Source: an uncultured Odoribacter sp. (GTDB lineage: Bacteria > Bacteroidota > Bacteroidia > Bacteroidales > Marinifilaceae). Taken from it: a stretch of DNA of 14,032 bases. A program made the position numbers and the translations under genes. The stretch lies in NCBI GenBank assembly GCA_905193145.1, contig CAJJNP010000075.1, positions 1-14,032 on the forward strand, written 5' to 3'. Every line of letters begins with the position of its first letter. Positions within the stretch are counted from its first letter, which is position 1. This document shows positions 6,286 to 13,961 of this stretch, in pieces. A model generated the notes under the pieces. It made no database searches. It saw nothing but the letters and a program-made list of their open reading frames with translations, and was not told the origin of the DNA.

Positions 6286-6744
6286 TTAGTCAGACAATAG
6301 TTGGAACAGGCATTTGCTGACTGTGTCATAGTCAAAGCCTCTGCCTACTGCAAAGCGGGTGAGTTTGGCCTTTAGTTTGTATGGATCTTGTTCTGTAAGT
6401 GTGCGGTATTTGTGTTGTAGAAGTTCCATACAATGCTCTGTATAATTGTCTGTCGGGATGATAGACAAAGCGTCGTCAATGATGTCTTGTGAAATTCCTT
6501 TTTGGCGCAGCATCATGGTGATTTTCTGTTTGCCCCAATGGTTGAAGTGGAATTTGTCTTCGGTATAAATGCGGGCAAATCGTTCGTCATCAATGAATTT
6601 GTGTTCAAATAGGAATGACATGATCTTTTTAATGTCCTCTTCTTGTATTTCCCATTTGATTAATTTTTGTCGGGCATCCTTACTGCAAATTTCTTTTTTA
6701 CTACATTGTCCGGCAAGAATATTTAGTGCTTGTTCCGGTTTCAT
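6286..6744 (-). CDS. recX: RecX regulatory protein
   Basis: A 152-residue protein with the three-helix repeats of RecX. It has an early ALNILAGQCSKKEICSKDARQKL segment (family 'AL.lLa.r.rSe.eLr.KL'), then FLFEHKFIDDERFARIYTEDKFHFNHWGKQKI (family 'L...g.iDD.rFA..y...r...g.g...I'), MMLRQKGISQDIIDDAL, and a C-terminal RFAVGRGFDYDTVSKCL. RecX binds RecA filaments and limits recombinase activity. The length is normal for the family. The gene follows prmC with a one-base TAATG overlap, so the pair is co-translated. No terminator lies between recX and the glycosyltransferase operon, so readthrough into that operon is possible. Confidence 0.9.
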   Translation of the reverse strand: MKPEQALNILAGQCSKKEICSKDARQKLIKWEIQEEDIKKIMSFLFEHKFIDDERFARIYTEDKFHFNHWGKQKITMMLRQKGISQDIIDDALSIIPTDNYTEHCMELLQHKYRTLTEQDPYKLKAKLTRFAVGRGFDYDTVSKCLFQLLSD

Positions 6745-7589
6745 TATTTGGAGGCTTTAATCATTCTTTCTTTTTCGAAAAAGTCTTTTCTCAGCTCAAT
6801 ATTTTTATAACCTTTTTGAGCCAGTAGGTCGACGGTTTCTTTACCGAAAGCTTCATTGATTTCAAAGAAAAGAAGACCTCCGGGTTTCAAGTGATGCTGT
6901 CCGAATTCTGCAATGGTGCGATAAAATAGCAGAGGATCTGTATCATTGACAAATAAGGCCCTTGCCGGCTCATACTCAAGAACGTTTTTATGCATCTCTT
7001 TCTTTTCACATTCCCTGATATAGGGAGGGTTACTGACAATGATGTCAAAAGAATTCCACTTATAGTTGTCGTAATGTAGAATGTCTCTTGCCATAAAGGT
7101 TACGTCAGTCTGATTGATAAGGGCATTTTCTTGAGCTGTTTCCAGGGTATCTTGGGCGATGTCGATGGCACAGACAACAGCCTGGGGGCAAAGATGTGCT
7201 ATGCTGACTGCTATACATCCGCTACCGGTGCCGATATCTAAGACATGCATGCCTGAACAGGTGTTTCCTGTAACCCATCTTACCAGTTCTTCGGTTTCCG
7301 GACGAGGAATCAGTGTACTGCGATTGACTTTGAACTGCAGACCGGCAAATGTGGTTTCTCCCAAGATATATTGGAGAGGTTCATTTTGTTGTAACCGTTG
7401 TATAATGGAATGAAATTTATTTACAAAGCTTTCGTCTAAAGTTTCGTTTTTTTTGATATGGATATCTATATTTGTAAAATGTAAAACATCCATGTATATA
7501 ATACCGCAGATGCTTTGAATTTCATGCTCCGGGTATGAATCTTTTAGAGCTTGCCGGGCGTATTGTGATAAATGAAAAATAGTATTCAT
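6744..7589 (-). CDS. prmC: Peptide chain release factor N5-glutamine methyltransferase
   Basis: PrmC (HemK) methylates the glutamine of the GGQ motif in release factors RF1 and RF2, using S-adenosylmethionine. The 281-residue product shows the N-terminal helical domain, PLQYILGETTFAGLQF (71-86), RPETEELV (96-103), the SAM-binding DIGTGSGCIAVSI (118-130), an acidic end of strand 2 (AIDIAQDTLETA), and the catalytic NPPY at 187-190 followed by IRECEKKEM and EYEPARALF. I chose the start MNTIFHLSQYARQALKDSYP because it aligns with normal family N-termini. The longer frame (from 7622) would add 11 residues and place its start upstream of the promoter-like box at 7594-7601. prmC is first of the prmC-recX pair and is divergent from cls, 36 bases apart. 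Confidence 0.92.
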   Translation of the reverse strand: MNTIFHLSQYARQALKDSYPEHEIQSICGIIYMDVLHFTNIDIHIKKNETLDESFVNKFHSIIQRLQQNEPLQYILGETTFAGLQFKVNRSTLIPRPETEELVRWVTGNTCSGMHVLDIGTGSGCIAVSIAHLCPQAVVCAIDIAQDTLETAQENALINQTDVTFMARDILHYDNYKWNSFDIIVSNPPYIRECEKKEMHKNVLEYEPARALFVNDTDPLLFYRTIAEFGQHHLKPGGLLFFEINEAFGKETVDLLAQKGYKNIELRKDFFEKERMIKASK

Positions 7590-7593
7590 AACA

Positions 7594-7601
7594 CAAAGAT
7601 A
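7594..7601 (-). promoter_or_regulatory. -7 box immediately before prmC
   Basis: On the minus strand the sequence reads TATCTTTG, a full match to TAnnTTTG. It ends only four bases before the prmC ATG (7589), so a transcript starting at the normal distance would have almost no leader. No clean -33 TTTG is seen 19 bases upstream. The box also lies within the 36-base gap to the divergent cls gene, so the two promoters must overlap. Confidence 0.5.
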
Positions 7602-7625
7602 GGATTTAAAAACTGATTTCATGTC

Positions 7626-9080
7626 ATGATGTGGTTACAAATCATCATATATGTTTGCGTTGCACTTTATTTTTTGACGCTGATAAGTGTGATTTTCAAT
7701 GTAATTCTTGAAAATCGCAATCCTGTGCGTACTTTGGCATGGATTGTTGTTATGGTGGCAATTCCTTTGGCCGGTTTTTTGTTTTATTTCTATTTTGGGG
7801 TGAATTACAGAAAAATCAAAATGTTTTCGCGCAAAGGTTTGGGGGATATGAAGTGGTTGCAATATATGAGCGAAGACCAGAAGCAGTTGATTAAGAAGTC
7901 TGAATTTCTGCAGCGGCGAGATACCGTAGCTGTACGTAAGTTGATGACTCTGTTGTTGAATAATAGTAAAGCTTTACTTACCCGATATAATCAGGTGGAG
8001 GTGTTGGACAATGGTGTAGAGACTTTTCCGGCTTTATTCAAGGCATTGGGACAGGCTAAAAAATTTATCCATTTGGAGTATTATATTATGGATGAAGGAC
8101 GCTTATTGACGGAACTGAAAAATATTTTGCTTGCCAAGGCTGCCGAGGGTGTGGAAATTCGTATTATTTATGATGATGTCGGTTCGTGGAGTTTGTCGAA
8201 GGGGTTTGTTCGTGAACTGCGGACTGCCGGTATTCAGATTTATCCTTTTTTGCCTGTACGTTTCCGGCAATTTGCCAGGAAAGCGAATTATCGTAATCAT
8301 CGTAAAATTGCTGTTATTGACGGGGTTGTTGGCTTTGTTGGTGGGTTGAATATTGCTGACAGATATGTAGATGGAGTGCCGGGAATCGGTGTTTGGCGTG
8401 ATACCCATTTGAAAGTGATAGGAGAAGCAGTCACTTCTTTGCAGGTGATATTTCTGATTGATTGGTATTTCGTACGACAGGAGTTGTTGTTGAATAAGGA
8501 TGAGTATCTGCCTTATGTGCAGGCCGACAGTAATGTTGTGGTGCAGACGGTGACTTCGGGGCCGGATAGTGATTGGGCTTCGATTCAACAGTCGTATTTT
8601 ACATTGATTAATATGGCCAAACGGTATGTTTTTATTTCAACACCTTATTTCATGCCGGGTGAGACAACTTTAAATTCTTTGAAGACAGCTGCAATGAGTG
8701 GTGTAGATGTCAGAATTTTATTGCCTCATAAGTCAGATTCAAAACTTACGTATTGGTGTACGCGTTCGTATATTGAGGAGCTGTTGGAGGCTGGGGTGAA
8801 AATATATTGGTACAAAAAGGGCATTAATCATTGTAAGGTGATTATTACCGATGGTATTGTGGCAAGTGTTGGGTCTGCTAATATGGATATTCGTAGTTTT
8901 GAGCAGAATTTTGAAGTGAATATGATAATATATGATCGGGAAGTTGTTAAAAAATTAGCGACTGATTTTGCTAATGATTTAAAAGATAGTGTAGAAAGTA
9001 CGATTCAGCATTGGAAATTTCGGCATAAGCGAGAGCGTGTCTATGAATCGATGGCACGTTTGTTTGCTCCATTATTGTAA
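7626..9080 (+). CDS. cls: Cardiolipin synthase, two-HKD phospholipase D type
   Basis: A 484-residue membrane protein that joins two phosphatidylglycerol molecules into cardiolipin plus glycerol. Two N-terminal membrane helices (about residues 4-27 and 37-58) flank ENRNPVRTLAWI, the standard PLDc_N loop. The two catalytic HKD motifs are complete: NHRKIAVIDG (H225, K227, D232) with the following GFVGGLNIADRY, and NHCKVIITDG (H402, K404, D409) with ASVGSANMDIRSFEQNFE. STPYFMP at 338-344 is also typical. Length is normal. The start is ATG 7626; ATG 7629 directly follows in frame and cannot be excluded. murF-alr begins 23 bases after the stop without a terminator, so the two are probably one transcript. 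Confidence 0.93.
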   Translation: MMWLQIIIYVCVALYFLTLISVIFNVILENRNPVRTLAWIVVMVAIPLAGFLFYFYFGVNYRKIKMFSRKGLGDMKWLQYMSEDQKQLIKKSEFLQRRDTVAVRKLMTLLLNNSKALLTRYNQVEVLDNGVETFPALFKALGQAKKFIHLEYYIMDEGRLLTELKNILLAKAAEGVEIRIIYDDVGSWSLSKGFVRELRTAGIQIYPFLPVRFRQFARKANYRNHRKIAVIDGVVGFVGGLNIADRYVDGVPGIGVWRDTHLKVIGEAVTSLQVIFLIDWYFVRQELLLNKDEYLPYVQADSNVVVQTVTSGPDSDWASIQQSYFTLINMAKRYVFISTPYFMPGETTLNSLKTAAMSGVDVRILLPHKSDSKLTYWCTRSYIEELLEAGVKIYWYKKGINHCKVIITDGIVASVGSANMDIRSFEQNFEVNMIIYDREVVKKLATDFANDLKDSVESTIQHWKFRHKRERVYESMARLFAPLL

Positions 9081-9103
9081 AAGTATAAATTGTTGTATAT
9101 AAA

Positions 9104-11551
9104 ATGTTTAGCAAGGAAATTGCAGTAGTATTGAATGGAGAAGCCTGTGGTGTTAAAGACTTTGAAATTACAGAAATCAGTGTGGATAGCCGTTCTTTGG
9201 TAAATCCGGAAACGGCTTTATTTTTTGCGTTGAAGGGAATAAATCATGACGGACATGATTATGTTACAGCTTTGTATGGACGCGGGGTGAGAAATTTTGT
9301 TGTCGGTGAGTATCGTTCGGAGTTCGAGAAGTTGGCTGAGGCTAATTTTTTTGAAGTTCCGGATGTGAAAAAGGCTTTGCAGACATTGGCATGTTGGTAT
9401 CGCCAACAGCTGGATGCCGATATTGTAGGGGTGGCAGGCAGCAATGGAAAGACTATTGTGAAGGAATGGATTTACCAGATGCTTTCAGAAGAGCCGGATA
9501 TTTATAGGAGTCCTCGTAGTTATAATTCTCAAATAGGAGTCCCCCTATCTTTATTAGGAATACCCAAAACTACCCGTTTGGCTGTTATTGAGGCGGGAAT
9601 TTCTCAGCCGGGCGAGATGGTGAAATTGCAGCAGATGATTCAGCCCCGTGTTGGTATATTTACGCATTTGGGAGATGCTCATGGTGAGAATTTTAAATCG
9701 CGGGAAGCTAAGTTGGAAGAAAAAGCCCGGCTATTTGCTGATTGTGAGGTTGTTATTGGGCAGACTGGTGCTTCTTTGGATTATATTATGAGCGTAGCTG
9801 GTTTTGCTGCTAAGCGGATAGCCTGGGGTGAAACTGAGGATGTCGAGGTGCGTATATGTGAGAATGTGCCTGATGTTTGTGGGCGGCGCGTAACTTTGAA
9901 ATGGAAGGAGGATTATTGTACGTTTCACATCCCATTTGCTGACGAAGCTTCGTATGAAAATTGTATGAATGCGGTTTGTCTGCTTTTATGGAAAGGTAAG
10001 GAATTGGGGTATATTGTTTCTCGTGTGGAACAATTGCAGCCGATTGCTATGCGAATGGAGATAAAGGATGGTATTAATCATTGTGTATTGATTAATGACT
10101 ATTATAATTCAGATGCAGCATCCTTTCAATTAGCCCTGAAGACCCTGACGATGCAGGATGCCGGACGTGGGAAGGTTGTGATACTTTCTGATTTTGTAGA
10201 TGTGGGGGCTGATGAATGCGGACTTTATCGGGAGGTGGCTGGATTGTTGAAAAAAGCTGATGTGACGGTATTTATAGGGATTGGTGAGAACGTCAGACGT
10301 TATAAAGATTATTTCCAATTGCCAGAATGTCGTTTTTATCAGGATACGGATAGCTTCCTGCATCAGGAAAAAAGAGAATCGTTCAAGAATCAGGTTATTC
10401 TGATAAAAGGGGCTCGTAAGTTTCGGTTTGAATATATTGCCGGTTTCCTTCAGAAGCAATCGCATTCTACCGTTTTGGAGGTTGATATGGATGCAATGGT
10501 CTATAATTTGAATCATTTTCGTTCTCTTTTGCCTCAGCAGACAATGATAGCTGTTATGGTAAAAGCGTTTTCTTATGGTAGTGGTTCGGTGGAGGTTGCT
10601 AACTTGTTGCAGTATCAAGGGGTCAATTATTTAATGGTTGCTTTTGCTGATGAAGGAGTAGAGTTGCGTGCTGCAGGCATTACGATTCCTATCGGAGTGA
10701 TGAATCCAGAGCCGGAAGCTTTTGATAATATGATAGAATTTGGTCTTGAGCCGGAAATATATTCGTTGGATTTGCTAAAGGCTTTTGATAATGCATTAAT
10801 TAAACATGGTATAGAAAAATATCCGGTGCATCTGAAATTAAATACCGGGATGAATCGGTCGGGTTTGGATGTAGGAGACCTTACGGCGTTATTGGAATTT
10901 TTTCAGGCGAAACGGCATGTGATAATACGTTCGATGTTTTCACATCTGGCTGGTAGTGATGAGGAAAAGCATGATGATTACACTCAGTGGCAAATTGATA
11001 ATTTTGTGAGCATGACAGAAGAAGTGCAATCTCATTTTGATTATCATATTTTGCGGCATATACTGAATTCGGCCGGTATTGAACGTTTTAGCCGTTATGC
11101 ATTTGATATGGTGAGATTGGGGATTGGTTTGCATGGGATTAGTGCAGATGGTGCTTCGTTACGTCCGGTCAGTTCATTTAAGACTTATATTGCCTCTGTG
11201 AGGGAGGTTAAAGCCGAGCAAACGGTAGGCTATGGTCGTAAAGGTGTATTAAAGCGCGATTCTCGTATTGCTGTAATTCCAGTCGGGTATGCAGATGGTT
11301 TGAACCGACATTTAAGTTGTGGAGTAGGGGAAGTGATGGTGTGTGGCAAGCGAGCCCCGATTGTTGGGAATATTTGTATGGATGCCTGTATGATTGATGT
11401 TACGGATACATCGGCGCAAGTGGGGGATGAAGTGGAAATTTTCGGAAAACATATTCCCGTGACAGAGTTATCCGATAAGTTGCAAACCATACCTTATGAA
11501 GTTTTGACTGCCGTCTCACATCGGGTGAAACGGGTCTATTTTAAGGAATAG
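9104..11551 (+). CDS. murF-alr: Bifunctional MurF (D-Ala-D-Ala-adding ligase) / alanine racemase fusion
   Basis: An 815-residue cytoplasmic fusion. Residues 1-450 are MurF, which adds D-Ala-D-Ala to UDP-MurNAc-tripeptide: a substrate-binding domain with SVDSRSL (26-32), ATP-binding GSNGKT (112-117), YNSQIGVPLSL (140-150), EAGIS (163-167), AHGENFKSREAKLEEKARLF (the region of the family's carbamylated lysine, near K207), and NDYYNSD (331-337). Residues from about 456 are a fold-type III alanine racemase, which makes D-alanine from L-alanine: LEVDMDAMVYNLNHFR, the PLP lysine K487 in VMVKAFSYGSG, MNRSGLD, MVRLGIGLHGI with R671, the catalytic tyrosine Y710 in VGYGRKG, and GYADGLNR. The racemase thus provides the precursor used by its own partner domain through Ddl. 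The PLP-lysine segment AFSYG differs from the usual ANAYG but keeps the key residues. The fusion is typical of Bacteroidetes. Confidence 0.95.
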   Translation: MFSKEIAVVLNGEACGVKDFEITEISVDSRSLVNPETALFFALKGINHDGHDYVTALYGRGVRNFVVGEYRSEFEKLAEANFFEVPDVKKALQTLACWYRQQLDADIVGVAGSNGKTIVKEWIYQMLSEEPDIYRSPRSYNSQIGVPLSLLGIPKTTRLAVIEAGISQPGEMVKLQQMIQPRVGIFTHLGDAHGENFKSREAKLEEKARLFADCEVVIGQTGASLDYIMSVAGFAAKRIAWGETEDVEVRICENVPDVCGRRVTLKWKEDYCTFHIPFADEASYENCMNAVCLLLWKGKELGYIVSRVEQLQPIAMRMEIKDGINHCVLINDYYNSDAASFQLALKTLTMQDAGRGKVVILSDFVDVGADECGLYREVAGLLKKADVTVFIGIGENVRRYKDYFQLPECRFYQDTDSFLHQEKRESFKNQVILIKGARKFRFEYIAGFLQKQSHSTVLEVDMDAMVYNLNHFRSLLPQQTMIAVMVKAFSYGSGSVEVANLLQYQGVNYLMVAFADEGVELRAAGITIPIGVMNPEPEAFDNMIEFGLEPEIYSLDLLKAFDNALIKHGIEKYPVHLKLNTGMNRSGLDVGDLTALLEFFQAKRHVIIRSMFSHLAGSDEEKHDDYTQWQIDNFVSMTEEVQSHFDYHILRHILNSAGIERFSRYAFDMVRLGIGLHGISADGASLRPVSSFKTYIASVREVKAEQTVGYGRKGVLKRDSRIAVIPVGYADGLNRHLSCGVGEVMVCGKRAPIVGNICMDACMIDVTDTSAQVGDEVEIFGKHIPVTELSDKLQTIPYEVLTAVSHRVKRVYFKE

Positions 11552-11552
11552 T

Positions 11553-11589
11553 AAAAAAGCGCTATGTACAGTAGCGCTTTTTATTTTTA
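11553..11589 (+). terminator. Rho-independent terminator after murF-alr, probably bidirectional
   Basis: A run of A bases, a stem AGCGCTA (11558-11564) pairing with TAGCGCT (11572-11578), a 7-base loop, and a T-tract follow the murF-alr stop by two bases. The stem extends through A-T pairs. Because A-runs lie on one side and T-runs on the other, it can also end the convergent dehydrogenase transcript, whose stop codon overlaps the T-tract at 11587. Confidence 0.88.
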
Positions 11590-12531
11590 TTGTACTTTGT
11601 TTTGAGGAGTTCCTTGTAGCCACATTTCAATATTGCGAATAACAATGCCCAACCGAATGGCAAATGCTTCATGAGTAGCGTATCCTAAGTGTGGAAGCAT
11701 TAATAAATTAGGAGCATTGAAAAGTTCTAAATCGGCAGGGAGTGGCGGTTCTTGATCATATACGTCAAGGGCAGCACCTGCAATTTGTTCCTTTTTCAAC
11801 GCTTCGTATAGTGCGTGTTGATTGACAATAGGACCTCGTGCTGTGTTGATTAATATGGCGTGTGGTTGCATTAATGCAAATTCATTTGTATCAATGAAGT
11901 TTCGAGTTTCTTCATTGGAAGGTATATGTACGGAAATGATATCCGATTGTTTTAAAAGAGTTTGTTTGTCTACTTGCGTGACATTTTCAATTTGTTTTTC
12001 GTGTCTATTATAGGCCAATACTTTACATCCGAAGGCATTGGCTAATTGTGCTACTCGTTGTCCTATGGCACCTAGTCCTATAATGCCGATTGTTTTTCCG
12101 CATAATTCGCAACCCAAAAATCCTTTTCGGTCACTTGAAATACGTGTAATGGCATCTCCTCCGACGATTTTGCGATATAGAGAGATAATCATACCGATTG
12201 TTAATTCTGCGACAGCCTGTGTTGAGTAGCCGGCTGCATTGCAGACTAAAATCCCGCGTTTTTGGCATTCTTTCAAGTCAATGTGATCAACGCCGGTGAA
12301 GGCCACTGATAGCATTTTCAACTTTGGGCAATGTTCAAAAAAATGTTTTCTTAATGGGATATTGCTAATGACAACAATATCTGCATCTTTTGCCCGTTCA
12401 ATTAATATATCTTCATTTTCTTGACGGTCAGGATAAAAAATTACCTCGTGTCCCTGTTTTTTTAAGTTTGCAACTGCTGCGTTGAATTTGCACTCACATA
12501 TTCCTAATGGTTCGACAAATACAATATTCAT
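11587..12531 (-). CDS. D-isomer-specific 2-hydroxyacid dehydrogenase
   Basis: A 314-residue soluble oxidoreductase of the D-2-hydroxyacid dehydrogenase family, which interconverts 2-keto acids and D-2-hydroxyacids with NAD(P)H. The Rossmann motif GLGAIGQRV is at 152-160. The catalytic triad is complete: R232 in NTARGPIVN, E261 in LDVYDQEPPL, and H281 in LPHLGYAT. VAFTGVDHIDL (77-87) and NAAGYSTQAVAEL (98-110) are typical of the substrate domain. After the second Rossmann strand the acidic residue that selects NAD is replaced by NR (VLAYNRHEK, N175-R176), which suggests NADP(H) use. The family includes glycerate, phosphoglycerate, lactate and hydroxypyruvate enzymes, and the substrate cannot be told here. 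Length and ends look normal. The gene is divergent from the DeoR regulator across 169 bases, so regulation by it is possible. Confidence 0.9.
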   Translation of the reverse strand: MNIVFVEPLGICECKFNAAVANLKKQGHEVIFYPDRQENEDILIERAKDADIVVISNIPLRKHFFEHCPKLKMLSVAFTGVDHIDLKECQKRGILVCNAAGYSTQAVAELTIGMIISLYRKIVGGDAITRISSDRKGFLGCELCGKTIGIIGLGAIGQRVAQLANAFGCKVLAYNRHEKQIENVTQVDKQTLLKQSDIISVHIPSNEETRNFIDTNEFALMQPHAILINTARGPIVNQHALYEALKKEQIAGAALDVYDQEPPLPADLELFNAPNLLMLPHLGYATHEAFAIRLGIVIRNIEMWLQGTPQNKVQ

Positions 12532-12700
12532 ATTTCAGTAAAGCTATTAATTTTTGAAGAATGATAATATTGTCATAAGATGACCGCCCTAAGTTAGAGA
12601 ATGTTTTCTTTATATGAAAAATAACTTTTCTCTTTTTTTTTACTAATTTTGTTGCCCCATAAAAATGGGAGGCTAGGTCGTATTTCTAATTTAAACTATC
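12532..12700. promoter_or_regulatory. Divergent promoter region between dehydrogenase and DeoR genes
   Basis: This gene-free stretch contains, on the plus strand, TAATTTTG at 12644-12651, a full -7 consensus match about 50 bases before the DeoR ATG. On the minus strand TAGCTTTA (12539-12546) is a weak -7-like box for the dehydrogenase. An imperfect palindrome ATGATAATATTGTCAT (12561-12576, one mismatched pair) lies next to the dehydrogenase promoter side and could bind a dimeric regulator. A long T-run at 12632-12641 precedes the DeoR -7 box. Confidence 0.4.
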
Positions 12701-13462
12701 ATGACATTATCCGAGAGGCACCATAAGATATTGGAGTTGCTGAAAATTAATGGGACGGTTGCTGTGAATGAGTTGTCGAAACTTCTGGATGTTTCATCTG
12801 TGACAATTCGTAAGGATTTGGGAATTTTGGAAAAGAAGAAATTGCTTTACCGTTCGCATGGAGGTGCTATTCAAATTGATCCATATATTGGAAATCGGCA
12901 CGTCTTGGAGAAAGCAAAGCATTTTCCAGAAGAGAAAAAACGTATAGGTTTGAAAGCTGCAGAATTACTACAACCTAATGATGCTATTATTATAGCCTCA
13001 GGAACAACGGTATTGGCTTTTGCTCAGTGTATAGCTCCTGATGCACGTCTGACTGTGATTACGTCTGCGATGAATGTTTCTATGGAGTTGATTAATCATC
13101 ACCAGGTGGAAGTTATTCAGTTGGGGGGAGTTGTTCGGCATACATCTAGTTCGGTTGTTGGGGATTATGCAGAAAAGATGTTGGCTAATTTTTCCTGTAG
13201 CAAGCTTTTTCTCGGAGTGGATGGAATTGATTTGGCGTATGGATTGACAACAACTAATTCAATGGAGGCAAGTATTAATAGAGTTATGATAGAAGCTGCT
13301 CAGAAAACAATAGTTTTGACTGATTCTTCTAAATTTGGGCGTCGGGGCTTTGGTAAAATATGTAACTTAGATGTTGTTGATCAAATTATTACAGATGCAG
13401 GAGTGTCTCCTAAAGTGGTGAAGGGCTTGGAGGATATGGGTATAAAGGTTTCTATTGTGTGA
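12701..13462 (+). CDS. DeoR/GlpR-family transcriptional regulator
   Basis: A 253-residue regulator. The N-terminal winged helix-turn-helix spans about residues 5-57: RHHKILELLKINGTVAVNEL, recognition region VSSVTIRKDLGILEKKKLL (31-49), and RSHGGA (51-56), the classical DeoR signature. The C-terminal sugar-phosphate-binding DeoRC domain shows IIASGTTV (97-104, the usual phosphate-binding 'DsGTT' loop with A replacing D), VITSAMNVSMEL (119-130), QLGGVVR (140-146), and FLGVDGID (170-177), and ends with the family pattern LTDSSKFGRRGF (206-217). Members usually repress sugar or nucleoside catabolic genes and are released by a phosphorylated sugar. The only adjacent target candidate is the divergent dehydrogenase. 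No carbohydrate operon adjoins it in this window. Confidence 0.9.
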   Translation: MTLSERHHKILELLKINGTVAVNELSKLLDVSSVTIRKDLGILEKKKLLYRSHGGAIQIDPYIGNRHVLEKAKHFPEEKKRIGLKAAELLQPNDAIIIASGTTVLAFAQCIAPDARLTVITSAMNVSMELINHHQVEVIQLGGVVRHTSSSVVGDYAEKMLANFSCSKLFLGVDGIDLAYGLTTTNSMEASINRVMIEAAQKTIVLTDSSKFGRRGFGKICNLDVVDQIITDAGVSPKVVKGLEDMGIKVSIV

Positions 13463-13483
13463 AAAAAACGAATATTTTTTCAC
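13459..13483 (+). terminator. Weak AT-rich stem-loop at the end of the DeoR gene
   Basis: A perfect 9-bp inverted repeat (GTGAAAAAA / TTTTTTCAC, loop ACGAATA) overlaps the DeoR stop codon. The stem is mostly A-T and its T-run is inside the right arm rather than after it, so it is at best a weak terminator before the tRNA promoter. Confidence 0.4.
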
Positions 13484-13490
13484 TAAAATA

Positions 13491-13521
13491 TTTGTGGAAA
13501 GAAAAAAATACTCTATCTTTG
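13491..13521 (+). promoter_or_regulatory. Bacteroides -33/-7 promoter for the tRNA pair
   Basis: TTTG at 13491-13494 and TATCTTTG at 13514-13521 are separated by 19 bases, which is the canonical sigma-AB promoter layout of Bacteroides. It is the best promoter in the window and lies about 43 bases before the first tRNA base. Confidence 0.85.
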
Positions 13522-13564
13522 CACTCGCAAAAAACAAAAGAGTTCATCTTTATAATTTAAAAAT

Positions 13565-13637
<73 letters not shown>

Positions 13638-13654
13638 CTTTCTCTACGGAGGAT

Positions 13655-13739
13655 GCTCGAATGGTGGAATCGGTAGACACGCGGGACTTAAAATCCCGTG
13701 GCCATTGCGGCTGTGCGGGTTCAAGTCCCGCTTCGAGTA
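13655..13739 (+). tRNA. tRNA-Leu (anticodon UAA)
   Basis: An 85-base class II tRNA with a long variable arm. The acceptor GCTCGAA (13655-13661) pairs with TTCGAGT (13732-13738), leaving a G1-U72 wobble, and the discriminator is A. The D-arm TGGTGGAATCGGTAGACAC is leucine-like. The anticodon stem CGGGA/TCCCG encloses CTTAAAA, giving anticodon UAA. The variable arm is TGGCCATTGCGGCTGT, and the T-loop TTCAAGT lies between GCGGG and CCCGC. CCA is not encoded. Confidence 0.94.
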
Positions 13740-13743
13740 CATG

Positions 13744-13791
13744 AAAAGACGCTAATTGCTTGTTTGTGAGTGGTTGGCGTCTTTTGCTTTT
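13744..13791 (+). terminator. Rho-independent terminator of the tRNA unit
   Basis: AAAAGACGC (13744-13752) pairs with GCGTCTTTT (13777-13785) around a 24-base loop that can add further A-T pairs, followed by GCTTTT. It begins five bases after the tRNA-Leu discriminator base. From here to the ftsX start (about 170 bases) no gene is seen. Confidence 0.8.
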
Positions 13792-13931
13792 AATCTATGT
13801 GTCACAAAAATGTCATCTCATTTTTTTTTATATATTTATTTCTTATTTTTAGAGATCCGAAATGTTGTAGAAACTTTTATTTCAGTATTCAGATTGTGTG
13901 ATGTTGTTGTGGTGAAGTCGGTTGCAATTTA

Positions 13932-13939
13932 TATATTTG
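13932..13939 (+). promoter_or_regulatory. -7 box upstream of ftsX
   Basis: TATATTTG matches TAnnTTTG and ends 19-22 bases before the two candidate ftsX ATGs. TTG at 13907-13909 is a possible -33, though the gap of 22 is longer than usual. Confidence 0.45.
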
Positions 13940-13961
13940 TGGTCTTAAAAGTATTTGGATG

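Noticed and set aside
8103..8588. 161-codon open frame on the minus strand inside cls
   Set aside because: It lies wholly antisense to a well-supported cardiolipin synthase and its product has no family pattern.
10130..10618. 162-codon open frame on the minus strand inside murF-alr
   Set aside because: It is antisense to a conserved enzyme with all motifs and has no credible start signals.
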